Source: Xenorhabdus anantnagensis (GTDB lineage Bacteria > Pseudomonadota > Gammaproteobacteria > Enterobacterales > Enterobacteriaceae). From it: a stretch of DNA of 64,000 nt. Position 1 is the first letter of the stretch. Each line of letters opens with the position of its first letter. This document shows, piece after piece, positions 40,097 through 51,490 of the stretch. Below the pieces are notes generated by a model, which saw only the letters and a list, made by a program, of their open reading frames with translations, did no database searches and was not told where the DNA came from. The stretch lies in NCBI RefSeq assembly GCF_028598555.1, contig NZ_JAQRFN010000008.1:108858-172857 (forward strand), in the 5' to 3' direction. Both the position numbers and the translations under genes were made by a program.

Positions 40097-41197
40097 ATGA
40101 AATTCATCATTGAACGTGAGCAATTATTAAAACCTTTACAGCAGGTGAGCAGCCCCTTGGGCGGCCGCCCTACCCTGCCCATTTTAGGCAACTTATTATT
40201 ACAGGTTACACCCGGTTCCCTGCTGCTGACGGGCACCGATTTGGAAATGGAAATGAAGGCTCGGGTTACACTTGCCCAGCCACATGAACAAGGTGCAACC
40301 ACTGTCCCTGCACGTAAATTCTTTGATATCTGGCGCGGGTTGCCTGACGGAGCGGAAATCAGCGTAGAACTGGACGGCGATCGCATTCTCGTCCGTTCTG
40401 GTCGCAGCCGTTTTTCGCTCTCGACTCTACCCGCTTCAGATTTTCCCAATCTTGATGACTGGCAGAGCGAAGTCGAATTTTCTCTGCCTCAGGCCACACT
40501 GAAACGTCTGATTGAGTCCACTCAATTTTCCATGGCGCATCAGGATGTTCGCTATTACTTGAATGGCATGTTGTTTGAAACTGAAGGCGAAGAACTGCGT
40601 ACCGTAGCCACCGATGGCCATCGTTTGGCGGTTTGCTCCATGAACATCGGGCAAAATCTGCCGTCCCATTCAGTGATCGTACCTCGCAAAGGGGTCATTG
40701 AATTAATGCGTCTGCTGGATGGCGGTGACAACCCACTGCAACTACAGATTGGTCGCAACAACATCCGTGCCCATGTTAGTGATTTTATCTTCACATCGAA
40801 GTTGGTTGATGGCCGCTTTCCTGACTATCGCCTCGTACTGCCAAAAAATCCTGATAAAACGTTGGAAGCCAATTGTGACACGCTTAAGCAGGCATTTTCA
40901 CGGGCAGCGATTTTATCCAACGAAAAATTCCGTGGCGTTCGCATCTATTTAAGTGAAAACCAACTTAGAATTACCGCCAATAATCCTGAGCAGGAAGAAG
41001 CAGAAGAGATCGTTGATGTCAGTTATCAGGGCACTGAAATGGAAATTGGCTTTAATGTCAGCTACGTATTGGATGTTCTAAACGCATTGAAATGCGAGCA
41101 AGTGAGCCTCCTGCTAACGGATGCCACATCCAGTGTAAAAATTGAGAATTCAGCCAGTCAAGCTGCGACTTATGTCGTGATGCCGATGCGTCTGTAA
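40097..41197 (+). CDS. dnaN: DNA polymerase III beta sliding clamp
   Basis: 366 residues, the E. coli length, starting MKFIIEREQLLKPLQQVSSP and ending QAATYVVMPMRL, both typical of DnaN. The ring-shaped dimer tethers polymerase III to DNA. It is second in the dnaA-dnaN-recF-gyrB string. Confidence 0.98.
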   Translation: MKFIIEREQLLKPLQQVSSPLGGRPTLPILGNLLLQVTPGSLLLTGTDLEMEMKARVTLAQPHEQGATTVPARKFFDIWRGLPDGAEISVELDGDRILVRSGRSRFSLSTLPASDFPNLDDWQSEVEFSLPQATLKRLIESTQFSMAHQDVRYYLNGMLFETEGEELRTVATDGHRLAVCSMNIGQNLPSHSVIVPRKGVIELMRLLDGGDNPLQLQIGRNNIRAHVSDFIFTSKLVDGRFPDYRLVLPKNPDKTLEANCDTLKQAFSRAAILSNEKFRGVRIYLSENQLRITANNPEQEEAEEIVDVSYQGTEMEIGFNVSYVLDVLNALKCEQVSLLLTDATSSVKIENSASQAATYVVMPMRL

Positions 41198-41230
41198 AGA
41201 ATGCGCCTATAACAGAATTAACTCATAAAT

Positions 41231-42322
41231 ATGATTCTCTCGCGTTTGCTGATCCGCGATTTCCGTAATATCGCGGATGCTGATCTGTCATTGGCAACTG
41301 GTTTTAATTTTCTGGTTGGGCCAAACGGTAGCGGCAAAACAAGTATACTGGAAGCCATTTATACATTAGGCCATGGTCGTGCTTTTCGCAGTATTCAGGC
41401 AGGAAGGGTAATTCGCCATGACTGCGAAGAGTTCATTCTTCATGGGCGAATTAATCAGCAATCCCATGAACGTATGTTGTCAGTGGGTTTAAGCAAAAAC
41501 CGTCAAGGCGATAGCAAGGTCAGGATAGATGGCAGTGATGGGCATAAAATTGCTGAATTGGCAAAAATGCTGCCCATGCAACTTATTACGCCAGAAGGTT
41601 TTACTTTACTAAATGGTGGCCCGAAATATCGCCGGGCTTTTATTGATTGGGGATGTTTTCACAATGAACCACGCTTTTTTACTGCTTGGGCCAACCTGAA
41701 AAGGCTGCTCAAGCAGCGGAATGCGGCATTGCGACAAGTCACCCGCTACAGCCAAATCCAGCATTGGGATCGGGAGCTTGCTCCGCTGGCAACCGAAATC
41801 AGCCAATGGCGGGCTGAGTATATTGCAGGAATTTCCGAGGATATAGAAAAAACCTGTAAACAATTTTTACCTGAATTCACACTCAGCATCAGCTTCCAAC
41901 AAGGCTGGGATAAAGAGAGTGAATATGCGGAACTGCTCGCGCGGCAATTTGAGCGCGACAGATCGCTAACCTACACGGCTTCCGGCCCGCATAAAGCCGA
42001 TCTGCGGATCAGGGCGGACAGTACACCAGTAGAAGATATGCTGTCCCGTGGTCAGTTGAAGCTACTGATGTGCGCGTTGAGGTTAGCACAGGGTGAATAT
42101 TTCACCCGACAGAGCGGGCAAAAATGCCTGTATCTGCTTGATGATTTTGCCTCAGAACTGGATGCCGGCCGTCGTCAGCTATTAGCCGAGCGTCTAAAAT
42201 CTACGCAAGCCCAAGTGTTTGTCAGTGCAATTACACCTGGGCAAGTTACAGACATGATTGATGTAAATAGCAGGATGTTTCGCGTAGAACATGGCAAAAT
42301 CGAGGTTCAACCACAGGATTAA
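41231..42322 (+). CDS. recF: Recombination mediator RecF
   Basis: 363 residues. SMC-like ATPase with Walker [16 protein letters not shown], the signature [17 protein letters not shown] and Walker [14 protein letters not shown]. It loads RecA at single-strand gaps together with RecO and RecR. A 33-base gap follows dnaN. Confidence 0.97.
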   Translation: MILSRLLIRDFRNIADADLSLATGFNFLVGPNGSGKTSILEAIYTLGHGRAFRSIQAGRVIRHDCEEFILHGRINQQSHERMLSVGLSKNRQGDSKVRIDGSDGHKIAELAKMLPMQLITPEGFTLLNGGPKYRRAFIDWGCFHNEPRFFTAWANLKRLLKQRNAALRQVTRYSQIQHWDRELAPLATEISQWRAEYIAGISEDIEKTCKQFLPEFTLSISFQQGWDKESEYAELLARQFERDRSLTYTASGPHKADLRIRADSTPVEDMLSRGQLKLLMCALRLAQGEYFTRQSGQKCLYLLDDFASELDAGRRQLLAERLKSTQAQVFVSAITPGQVTDMIDVNSRMFRVEHGKIEVQPQD

Positions 42323-44755
<2,433 letters not shown>

Positions 44756-44772
44756 TCTTAGTTGCTTAAATC

Positions 44773-44834
44773 TTATATCCCAGATGATCATGTTATCTGG
44801 GATAAAAAACCCCTCATACAGATTCATGTATGAG
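44773..44834 (+). terminator. Two hairpins after gyrB
   Basis: TATCCCAGAT pairs with ATCTGGGATA (44773-44801) and is followed by AAAAAAC. A second stem, CCTCATACA with TGTATGAGG, lies at about 44811-44834 and is followed by TTTCATTT. Together they should end the dnaA-gyrB transcript. Confidence 0.75.
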
Positions 44835-45192
44835 GTTTCATTTCCCAACCCTGCCCAATATGTCATTATTATTTTATTTATAACGATAATCAGAGCAATC
44901 AATGTGATAGGAAAACCAGATAATCATTTTAAATTAACGCTAGTTAAATAAAATAATCAGGAAAGATGAAAATCCAGAAAAAACAAGACTGAAAGCATAG
45001 CTCTATAATTTATTAAAAATAATAATCAATAAAAAATATATACATTTTAAATAGACAAAGAAAATATTTTATTTATCCTATATAAAGCAGTCATCTCTAC
45101 GGCAATCCACCTCCTCCAACACAAAAAATAATAAAAACCAACTACTTATTTTCACCAAAAGCCAATTCATTTACAATAAAAGAGATTTCATC
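44835..45192. other. AT-rich intergenic stretch
   Basis: About 75% A+T with no convincing gene. It marks the switch from core sequence to low-GC accessory DNA and should hold the promoter of the next gene. Nothing specific is recognised. Confidence 0.4.
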
Positions 45193-45957
45193 ATGCTAAA
45201 ACGAACTGCCTCCTTTAATAATTATATACACAAAACTCCATCAGACTCTTTATCCCGATCAAAATCTTTCCATTCTTTACCACCTGATAATATGTTGAAT
45301 ATAAACGTTAATTACCAAAATCCCAGATTGATTAACGGATATGTACCAGTAATCAGAGAAACTAACATGGAAAAGGGAATAATTGCAGTTAATCAACTTT
45401 ACCAATCAATCAAGACAGACGGATGGATTAGTCATATTAATGATATGACTAAAAGAGAAAAAGAGATATACAAAAAACAAGAAAAAACACGCGAAGACTT
45501 ATGGGATATAAGATGCTGCACAACATATAATCTTTTAAATAAGATGCAAAAGCTTTTGAATCTACTGAAGAAAATGGGAGATACCCAAAATCATACTTGT
45601 TTTGTTTGTTATAATAATACGAAACCTATCGGAGTCATGCTAATTAGAAAATATAATTCTAAACATAACTCACCCTATTATCCTGAGATAAATTTCCTTA
45701 TAACCCACCCAGGCATCCAGAATTGTGCCTATTTACTGATGGAACAAGCAGTTAATATATCTTATCAAATGGGTTATCACGGAAAATTGAAACTAACAAT
45801 TGCAACAGATGAACTATCTCCAAAAGTTTATGAAAAGATGGGTTTTATTAATATGAAAGAACCAGATAATATGAAGATGACATTAGACCCGAATGGAAAC
45901 AAAGCCTGGGTTTTCTCTCCGAGTCATGGCGGTTATCGATTTACAGGAACTTGCTGA
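45193..45957 (+). CDS. GNAT-like protein with a Ser-rich leader, paralog A
   Basis: A 254-residue protein, very AT-rich. The first 45 residues form a conserved leader: SDSLSRSKSFHSLPPDNMLN, then INVNYQNPRLINGYVPVI. The C-terminal half looks like a GNAT fold: HTCFVCYNNTKPIGVMLIRK, then YYPEINFLITHPGIQNCAYL and KVYEKMGFINM, the last typical of the Y-x-x-x-G-F end of GNATs. It shares about half its residues with paralog B at 46494. The long ordered leader is unusual for a GNAT and could be a targeting or partner-binding segment. Function is unknown. Confidence 0.65.
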   Translation: MLKRTASFNNYIHKTPSDSLSRSKSFHSLPPDNMLNINVNYQNPRLINGYVPVIRETNMEKGIIAVNQLYQSIKTDGWISHINDMTKREKEIYKKQEKTREDLWDIRCCTTYNLLNKMQKLLNLLKKMGDTQNHTCFVCYNNTKPIGVMLIRKYNSKHNSPYYPEINFLITHPGIQNCAYLLMEQAVNISYQMGYHGKLKLTIATDELSPKVYEKMGFINMKEPDNMKMTLDPNGNKAWVFSPSHGGYRFTGTC

Positions 45958-46003
45958 AATTAACGATAATACAAAGTATTCAATGAAAAATGATAAAATC
46001 CAA

Positions 46004-46032
46004 ACCGCCAATTTATCTATCCAATTGGCGGT
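46004..46032 (+). terminator. Terminator after paralog A
   Basis: ACCGCCAATT pairs perfectly with AATTGGCGGT around a 9-base loop and is followed by CTATTTCTATT. Confidence 0.75.
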
Positions 46033-46340
46033 CTATTTCTATTAACCCAATAAAAATTAAGTTCTTCCTACAGCAGAATACGCAACATTTTATTATGAAA
46101 AAACAAAAAATGGCTTTACTAAAAATATAAGCAGAATTTAATCTCAATACATGGATCAAAACCTTTTAATTTCCCACCTTCATATAATGTATTGTTATTC
46201 GTCCGGGTAATCAGGGATTCCCTTCTTTATTAACATATTAATAAAGAAAGTTGTTAATATATATTATAAAACAGGGCAGCATGAAAACTTAAAATTATTT
46301 TATACAATTGATAAATTCGCGATAAGAATTTATCAACAGT

Positions 46341-46470
46341 GAGGGTTTACCATTTATGCACCATATTGTATGGTATTAACGCCTAATGGAAATCAAGCCT
46401 GACTCTTCACCCCAGAATCTAGGAACTATCGATTCAAAGGAACGTGCCGATCTTTAATATGAATATTTCA
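46341..46470 (+). pseudogene. C-terminal relic of a third GNAT-like paralog
   Basis: In one frame the sequence reads GFTIYAPYCMVLTPNGNQA, a TGA stop, LFTPESRNYRFKGTC. This lines up with LDPNGNKAWVFSPSHGGYRF of paralog A and LDPNNNRAWLFSPEHGGYRY of paralog B. The conserved Trp codon has become TGA. Nothing of the first 200 codons is left upstream, so it is a truncated, dead third copy lying between the two intact ones. Confidence 0.7.
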
Positions 46471-46493
46471 TTTCTACTATAAAGGTTATTGTT

Positions 46494-47291
46494 ATGTTAA
46501 AACGGAATCCTTCTTCTCATAGCTACATACACAGAACATCATCCGGGTCTTTATCCCGTTCAAACTCTTTCCATACTCTACCCTCTGATAATATATTGAA
46601 TATCAACGTTAACCACCACAACCCCAGGTTGATAAATGGATATATACCAATAATTAAAAAGGTATCATTACAAGAAGCAGAAAGAGCAGTCATAAAATTA
46701 TATGATTCAATTAAAAACGATGGATGGCTATCACATATCAATAATACGTATCGTAGGAAATGCGATATAGAAAAAAAAGCGAGCCTTTCCTCCGAAGAAT
46801 CATGGGATCTTAGATGTTGTATAACAGATGAATTACTATCTACAGTGAAAGATAACTTATCATTTCGGCTTAAGTCCAAAAACCAGAATTTATATCAATT
46901 TTGCAATTATGCCTACTTTGTGTGTTACACGACTCATTTTCCAACAAACTCAGTATCTTCTCAAATAATGCCCATTGGGATAATGTTATTTGCATACAAT
47001 GAATGTGATGAATTCCTACATTATCCTGAAGTCAGTTACCTGATTACCCATCCGGGTATCCAAAATTGTGCTTATTTATTGATGGAAAAAGCAGTAAATT
47101 TATCCTACCAAACAGGCCATCATGGAAAATTAAAATTAACGACAGCAACATCTCATCTTTCAAGAGCTTATAATAGGATGGGATTTGTTGATGATACAAA
47201 AAATACTATGCTATTAGACCCCAATAACAACAGGGCCTGGTTATTCTCTCCAGAGCATGGAGGTTATAGATATACTGCATTATGCCAATAA
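46494..47291 (+). CDS. GNAT-like protein with a Ser-rich leader, paralog B
   Basis: A 265-residue paralog of the gene at 45193. The leader SSGSLSRSNSFHTLPSDNIL and INVNHHNPRLINGYIP is almost the same as in paralog A. The central helical part is diverged, while VSYLITHPGIQNCAYLLMEK and AYNRMGFVDD are retained. AAAGGTT lies about seven bases before the ATG. Its stop codon falls in a perfect 16-base duplication (47281-47312). Function is unknown. Both intact copies keep the residues shared with GNAT folds, so both are probably active. Confidence 0.65.
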   Translation: MLKRNPSSHSYIHRTSSGSLSRSNSFHTLPSDNILNINVNHHNPRLINGYIPIIKKVSLQEAERAVIKLYDSIKNDGWLSHINNTYRRKCDIEKKASLSSEESWDLRCCITDELLSTVKDNLSFRLKSKNQNLYQFCNYAYFVCYTTHFPTNSVSSQIMPIGIMLFAYNECDEFLHYPEVSYLITHPGIQNCAYLLMEKAVNLSYQTGHHGKLKLTTATSHLSRAYNRMGFVDDTKNTMLLDPNNNRAWLFSPEHGGYRYTALCQ

Positions 47292-47312
47292 CACAATATG
47301 CCAATAACACAA
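47281..47312. repeat. 16-base perfect tandem duplication
   Basis: TATGCCAATAACACAA occurs twice in direct succession at 47281-47296 and 47297-47312. The first copy contains the TAA stop of paralog B. Confidence 0.9.
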
Positions 47313-47330
47313 CAAATTCCAAAACGATTC

Positions 47331-47376
47331 GCCGCCAATCTTGATTATCTTTATCCCATTGGCGGCCAATTTTTAT
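47331..47376. terminator. Convergent terminator between paralog B and asd
   Basis: GCCGCCAAT pairs with ATTGGCGGC around an 18-base loop and is followed by CAATTTTTATAAC. It lies between two convergent genes and may serve both. Confidence 0.65.
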
Positions 47377-47386
47377 AACAAACTTT

Positions 47387-48505
47387 CTACAATAAAATAC
47401 GCAACATCCGGCGCAATGGCTCAGCCGCTCCCCACAACAGCTGATCACCAACAGTAAAGGCGGATAGATATTCCGGCCCCATATTCAGCTTACGCAGGCG
47501 ACCAACTGGTGTATTCAATGTTCCGTTAACTGCGGCGGGCGTTAACTCACGCATCGTCAATTCACGATCATTCGGGATAACGCGAACCCAATCATTATGG
47601 GAAGCCAACAACGTTTCAATCTCATGAATCGGAATGTCTTTTTTCAATTTCAGGGTAAATGCCTGACTATGGCAGCGCAATGCCCCAACACGGACACACA
47701 GGCCATCAATCGGAATCACGTTGTTACCCATATTCAAGATCTTGTTAGTTTCCGCCTGACCTTTCCACTCTTCGCGGCTCTGCCCATTCTCCAGTTGCTT
47801 ATCAATCCACGGAATCAAACTTCCCGCCAAAGGAACGCCAAATTGATCCGTTGGCAATGCACCGCTGCGGGTAAAATTTGTTACACGTTTTTCAATATCC
47901 AAAATCGCGGAAGCAGGGTTCTGTAACTCCCCAGAAACCTGATTATGCAGCATCCCCATTTGCACCAACAACTCACGCATATGGCGAGCACCACCGCCAG
48001 AAGCTGCCTGATAGGTCGATACCGATGCCCATTCAATCAAATCATTGGCAAACAACCCGCCCAACGACATCAGCATCAAGCTAACGGTACAATTACCGCC
48101 AACAAAGGTTTTGATACCTTTATTCAGGCTATTCTGAATATGCTGATAGTTAACAGGATCAAGAATAATGACTGCATCATCATTCATACGCAGCGCAGAA
48201 GCGGCATCGATCCAATATCCCTGCCAACCTGTTGCCTTCAGTTTGGGATAGATTTCATTAGTATAATCCCCACCCTGACAGCTAATGATAATATCCAACG
48301 CATTCAGCGCCTCGATATCAAAAGCATCTTGTAACACACCTGATTTGCCTGCGCTATTTGTTGTAAACTGCGGGGCAGGAAGCCCATGCTGGGAAGTTGT
48401 AAAAAAAACCGGATTGATCTCATCAAAATCCCGCTCTTCCAACATCCGCTGCATCAATACTGAGCCGACCATACCACGCCAGCCGATAAAACCTACACTT
48501 TTCAT
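47387..48505 (-). CDS. asd: Aspartate-semialdehyde dehydrogenase
   Basis: About 372 residues. It starts [20 protein letters not shown], with the NADP-binding loop. The catalytic Cys lies in [19 protein letters not shown] and the substrate arginine region in [13 protein letters not shown]. It reduces aspartyl phosphate to the semialdehyde for lysine, threonine, methionine and diaminopimelate synthesis. An open frame extends upstream to 48607, but homology begins at 48505 (an ATG directly upstream at 48508 is the only alternative), with AGGG upstream. It is monocistronic. Confidence 0.96.
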   Translation of the reverse strand: MKSVGFIGWRGMVGSVLMQRMLEERDFDEINPVFFTTSQHGLPAPQFTTNSAGKSGVLQDAFDIEALNALDIIISCQGGDYTNEIYPKLKATGWQGYWIDAASALRMNDDAVIILDPVNYQHIQNSLNKGIKTFVGGNCTVSLMLMSLGGLFANDLIEWASVSTYQAASGGGARHMRELLVQMGMLHNQVSGELQNPASAILDIEKRVTNFTRSGALPTDQFGVPLAGSLIPWIDKQLENGQSREEWKGQAETNKILNMGNNVIPIDGLCVRVGALRCHSQAFTLKLKKDIPIHEIETLLASHNDWVRVIPNDRELTMRELTPAAVNGTLNTPVGRLRKLNMGPEYLSAFTVGDQLLWGAAEPLRRMLRILL

Positions 48506-48597
48506 CATGGATACCCTGTCTTGAGAGAAATTAATCAGACACACTGACCCCATTAAAGCTGACAAAATATGGCGAAAGGTGCAAGCATATTTATGAA

Positions 48598-48625
48598 CTA
48601 TACCCAATGGATTTCAAGGTACGCC
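48598..48625. repeat. Solo ERIC end
   Basis: CTATACCCAATGGATTTCAA is one terminal segment of an ERIC element, followed by unrelated sequence. The core and other end are absent. Confidence 0.6.
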
Positions 48626-49064
48626 CGCCATTTTTAATCCATATTGAAGTATATCCTCCCATACCAGTATCAGAATTATCTAGCGGTTTGCCCGCACTTT
48701 AGGTCTCAAGAAAAGCATTGAAGTGATAGGAGCTAATTGAGAGAACTCTGAAGTAAAATATTCATCGATTCTTCATACTAAAAGCACAAATAAAATGGCG
48801 ATGAAATGGATTATTCTTCACTTAATTAATTATTCATTTACTATAGGAGCAAAAACTCAAAAACAAACAATGTTGTAAACGGGTGAGCAAAGTAGTATTT
48901 TCAGTCACTGTAGTTATGCATAAATGTAAACAAGATGAAGGATAGGATAAGTGAAAAAGTTTAAGATAATTCCCATTATTTATGACGATAAGCAACTTAT
49001 TATCGAATGCGATTAATTACCATCAGATCAACATAATTTAGAGTTAGATTAATCTATGGGTAGT
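48626..49064. other. AT-rich intergenic stretch before the microcin locus
   Basis: No clear gene is seen. A tiny open frame at 48951-49016 (GTG start, 21 codons, beginning KKFKIIPIIYDDKQLI) might be a peptide or chance. The rest shows no recognised structure. Confidence 0.3.
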
Positions 49065-49083
49065 TGTAATGATAATCAATTAA
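49065..49083. promoter_or_regulatory. Possible Fur box before the microcin locus
   Basis: TGTAATGATAATCAATTAA has an 11-base exact core, AATGATAATCA, of the Fur consensus (about 13 of 19 overall). It lies ten bases before the small membrane protein gene, over or just before its ribosome site. Several class II microcins of enterics are iron-regulated, which fits. Confidence 0.4.
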
Positions 49084-49092
49084 TAAGGTTAA

Positions 49093-49299
49093 ATGTCGAA
49101 AATGAATAAATTGAATAAATTAAAGAAAATGGCCATTTCAAATATAGTTGGCTTATGCCTTTCAATATTTTTTATAAACAAATCGTCACTGTCAATTTTA
49201 CAAAGTGATAATTATTATAATCTAGCAATAGCAATTGTATTATTTTTTGGATTTAAGTATATTTGTGAAAAACTGATTGAGATTTTATTTTTCAAATGA
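49093..49299 (+). CDS. Small membrane protein, candidate microcin immunity protein
   Basis: A 68-residue protein with a basic N-terminus (MNKLNKLKKM) and two hydrophobic segments, at about 14-28 and 43-55. It ends with a short charged stretch and FF. AAGG lies six bases before the ATG. It sits 46 bases upstream of a double-glycine microcin precursor. In class II microcin loci a small one- or two-helix immunity protein precedes the toxin peptide, so immunity is the likely role. No sequence family is recognised. Confidence 0.55.
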   Translation: MSKMNKLNKLKKMAISNIVGLCLSIFFINKSSLSILQSDNYYNLAIAIVLFFGFKYICEKLIEILFFK

Positions 49300-49345
49300 T
49301 AAAAATCATCACTCCAATTTTAAATCAAATAAATAGAGGTGATGT

Positions 49346-49560
49346 ATGAAAGAAATTAGTCATAACTTATTGAACGTTGTTTCTGGTGCTGGCGGCGGCG
49401 CCCCTCCTACACCAGCTAATGCTATCGGCGCAGCAGTTATTGTTGGTGCGTTAGCAGGGATACCTGGTGGACCTGCGGGGTTGTAATAGGAGCTGCAGCA
49501 GCGGGAGCCACAACTGCCATTGGATTCATTCCTAGCGGAGGATTGAGTTCAAAGCGTTAA
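49346..49560 (+). pseudogene. Class II (colicin V-like) microcin precursor with a one-base frameshift
   Basis: The ATG at 49346 (AGAGGTG upstream) begins MKEISHNLLNVVSGAGG, which matches the double-glycine leader of class II microcins (MRELxxxExxxVSGAGG). The mature part GAPPTPANAIGAAVIVGALA and GIPGGPAG is Gly/Ala-rich and hydrophobic, as in microcin V. The frame stops at 49484-49486 after 46 codons. Restoring one G to the GGGG run at 49477-49480 continues VVIGAAAAGATTAIGFIPSG and GLSSKR to TAA at 49558, giving about 71 residues. It is either a recent inactivating deletion or a sequencing error. No exporter gene is nearby. Confidence 0.7.
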
Positions 49561-50956
49561 CCAGACTGGATTTCAATGAAAATGTGTAAGAAATCATATC
49601 GTAACCTCAGCTTTGTTTAAGGATAACGGTTCGAAAGGTAAACAGCCGAAAGAGGTCAAACGATAGATATGCACACAAGTTCCAGAGGGAATACTGGGGG
49701 TATCTCAGAAAACGAAAAAATCGTACTCTAGCCCAATTTTAATTGCCGCAGTGGTCTGAATTTCCCGGCTTCGCCGAAAATTTTGTCAAGTTTCTTACTC
49801 AGTAGGCGGCCATTGTTGAGCTGCATAAAGTATGAGTAAACCTCCAGTACCTCCCCTTCAACCCAGTATATCAAGGATGTAACGGGGTCTGACCACTACT
49901 TCCTTGGTGCCTTTCAGCCGGCCGACTTTATACATCTCAGGCTGAGTACACGCCCGCTGTCTCAAACTAATCCAATGCAATCGTGGCCTTAGGGTTATCA
50001 CTGGCGATATAATCCATACAAAAACAATCTCTTAGTTGGAAGTAATATCGTTATAAGCAAGCACAATCTGAATTTATTGATAATTACTTTGTGATACGGG
50101 CATTTCTAATATGGTTGTTTTCTTTTCAGATGACTAGAGCCTAATATCCCCTACTGCTTACAATGGGGCAATTTATTTAAAATATAACATTCTAATTAAT
50201 AAGTTATTTTTTGGTACACTCAGCGGTCATGTTCCCTAAAAAGTGCCGACTTTATTTTCAAAGTTTTCAAAAACGCTCTCATCTACCAGCTATCACGAGA
50301 GATTCAAAATCTCACCGAGGATGAATTACGGGTTCTAATTCCGAAGTTCGCTTTTTCTCTCTTACAGCTCATTCGATGCTTCCCGTACTGGCTGGCTGAT
50401 GAATGATGACCGTCCGGCCATATTTGTTCACGGTAACAATATAACAACAACTCAGTGTTCAGTTGCTGACAATTGTCTTCTGACACTTTCTACACTATCA
50501 GCCAAACAATAAGATGGAGCTATCTGATTTTGAACGGTAAGAAAGACCTCTATCCATGTCTGCTCAAACTTCTCACCCCAATATTAACAATGGGTAATAT
50601 TTATAATTAAATAAATTTACTTATAAAATATTTACTGATTCATAATTAACAAAATAAACTTCCCCCATTCCTTTCTCAACTGACAACTTTAGATTTTTCC
50701 TCTAATAATTTTCACTTTATGAGAAAATTAATTTATATTTCCCACTCATATTGGTACTCATCATTTCCTTTCAGCATAAATTCCAAAAAAAACCATATTG
50801 AAAGTTCAATATTTATGAATAATTTCAATAAATCAGAGTGATCTAATTATTGCGATAAGATTCAAAAAAGCCCTCTTTTCCTCTATTAAGTTATTTTTAA
50901 AACTGTTTTAATTAAGTATTATTTAATAATCATTATCGTCTTGAGACAACATTCTG
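49561..50956. other. Long gene-poor stretch with decayed coding fragments
   Basis: No intact gene is convincing in these 1.4 kb. On the minus strand at 49728-49965, two neighbouring frames read GRLKGTKEVVVRPRYILDIL and EVLEVYSYFMQLNNGRLLSK then KLDKIFGEAGKFRPLRQLKL, like one broken gene. On the plus strand a frame ending at 50406 reads FKNALIYQLSREIQNLTEDE then LRVLIPKFAFSLLQLIRCF with no start codon. I recognise neither family. 50500-50956 is very AT-rich and holds the promoter region of the next gene. Confidence 0.45.
49728..49965 (-). pseudogene. Unrecognised frameshifted gene remnant
   Basis: The upstream half reads YKVGRLKGTKEVVVRPRYIL in one frame and the downstream half VEVYSYFMQLNNGRLL in another, ending at a TAG at 49728-49730. 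The smooth, protein-like continuation across the frame change suggests a single decayed gene. No family is recognised. Confidence 0.35.
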
Positions 50957-51490
50957 ATGGAGCTTTTCTTACAAAATTGTTTGGCTTTTCCAGTTGTTAT
51001 TTTCAGCGGGTTATTATTCATTATTTTGTTTTATTGGATATGTGCTGCTTTTGGTTTGCTTGATATTGATATCCTTAATATGGATATGGATGAATTAGAT
51101 GCCTCAAGCTTGGCAGGTTGGTTAACGAAACTTGGCCTAACAGGAATTCCTGTCACCATTATTATCACGCTGTTTACTCTGATTGGTTGGCCTTTGAGTT
51201 ATTTCAGCATGCACTTGATGCTCCGCTTTATTGAAACCGATGTACTCCGTTATTTACTTGGAACCATCACTTTCTTTGCCGTGAGTTTCATTTCCTTATT
51301 ACTGACAGCAATGTTATTGCGTCCATTACAACCGAAACTGGCCAAACTCAATCGCTCCAACAGCAGGTGTCTTCCCTGCTCTACGAAAAACTCTGTCAGG
51401 ACACCCGCCGTCTGGTGGATATCTACTATTGGTTTAATGACGAACATAGGTTTAACGACGAACATAGGTTTAATGACGAACAGAGCCTGA
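50957..51490 (+). CDS. YqiJ-like membrane protein, C-terminus replaced by a deletion fusion
   Basis: A 177-residue frame. The first 125 residues look like the N-terminal membrane part of YqiJ-type proteins (flotillin partners). They have three hydrophobic helices (FPVVIFSGLLFIILFYWICA, then IPVTIIITLFTLIGWPLSYF and ISLLLTAMLL), with a short acidic cytoplasmic loop. The expected OB-fold tail is missing. From about residue 127 (near 51335) the sequence is the wrong frame of the downstream ATPase gene, including its tandem repeat. A large deletion has joined the two genes. It may still make a membrane stub. Confidence 0.5.
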   Translation: MELFLQNCLAFPVVIFSGLLFIILFYWICAAFGLLDIDILNMDMDELDASSLAGWLTKLGLTGIPVTIIITLFTLIGWPLSYFSMHLMLRFIETDVLRYLLGTITFFAVSFISLLLTAMLLRPLQPKLAKLNRSNSRCLPCSTKNSVRTPAVWWISTIGLMTNIGLTTNIGLMTNRA

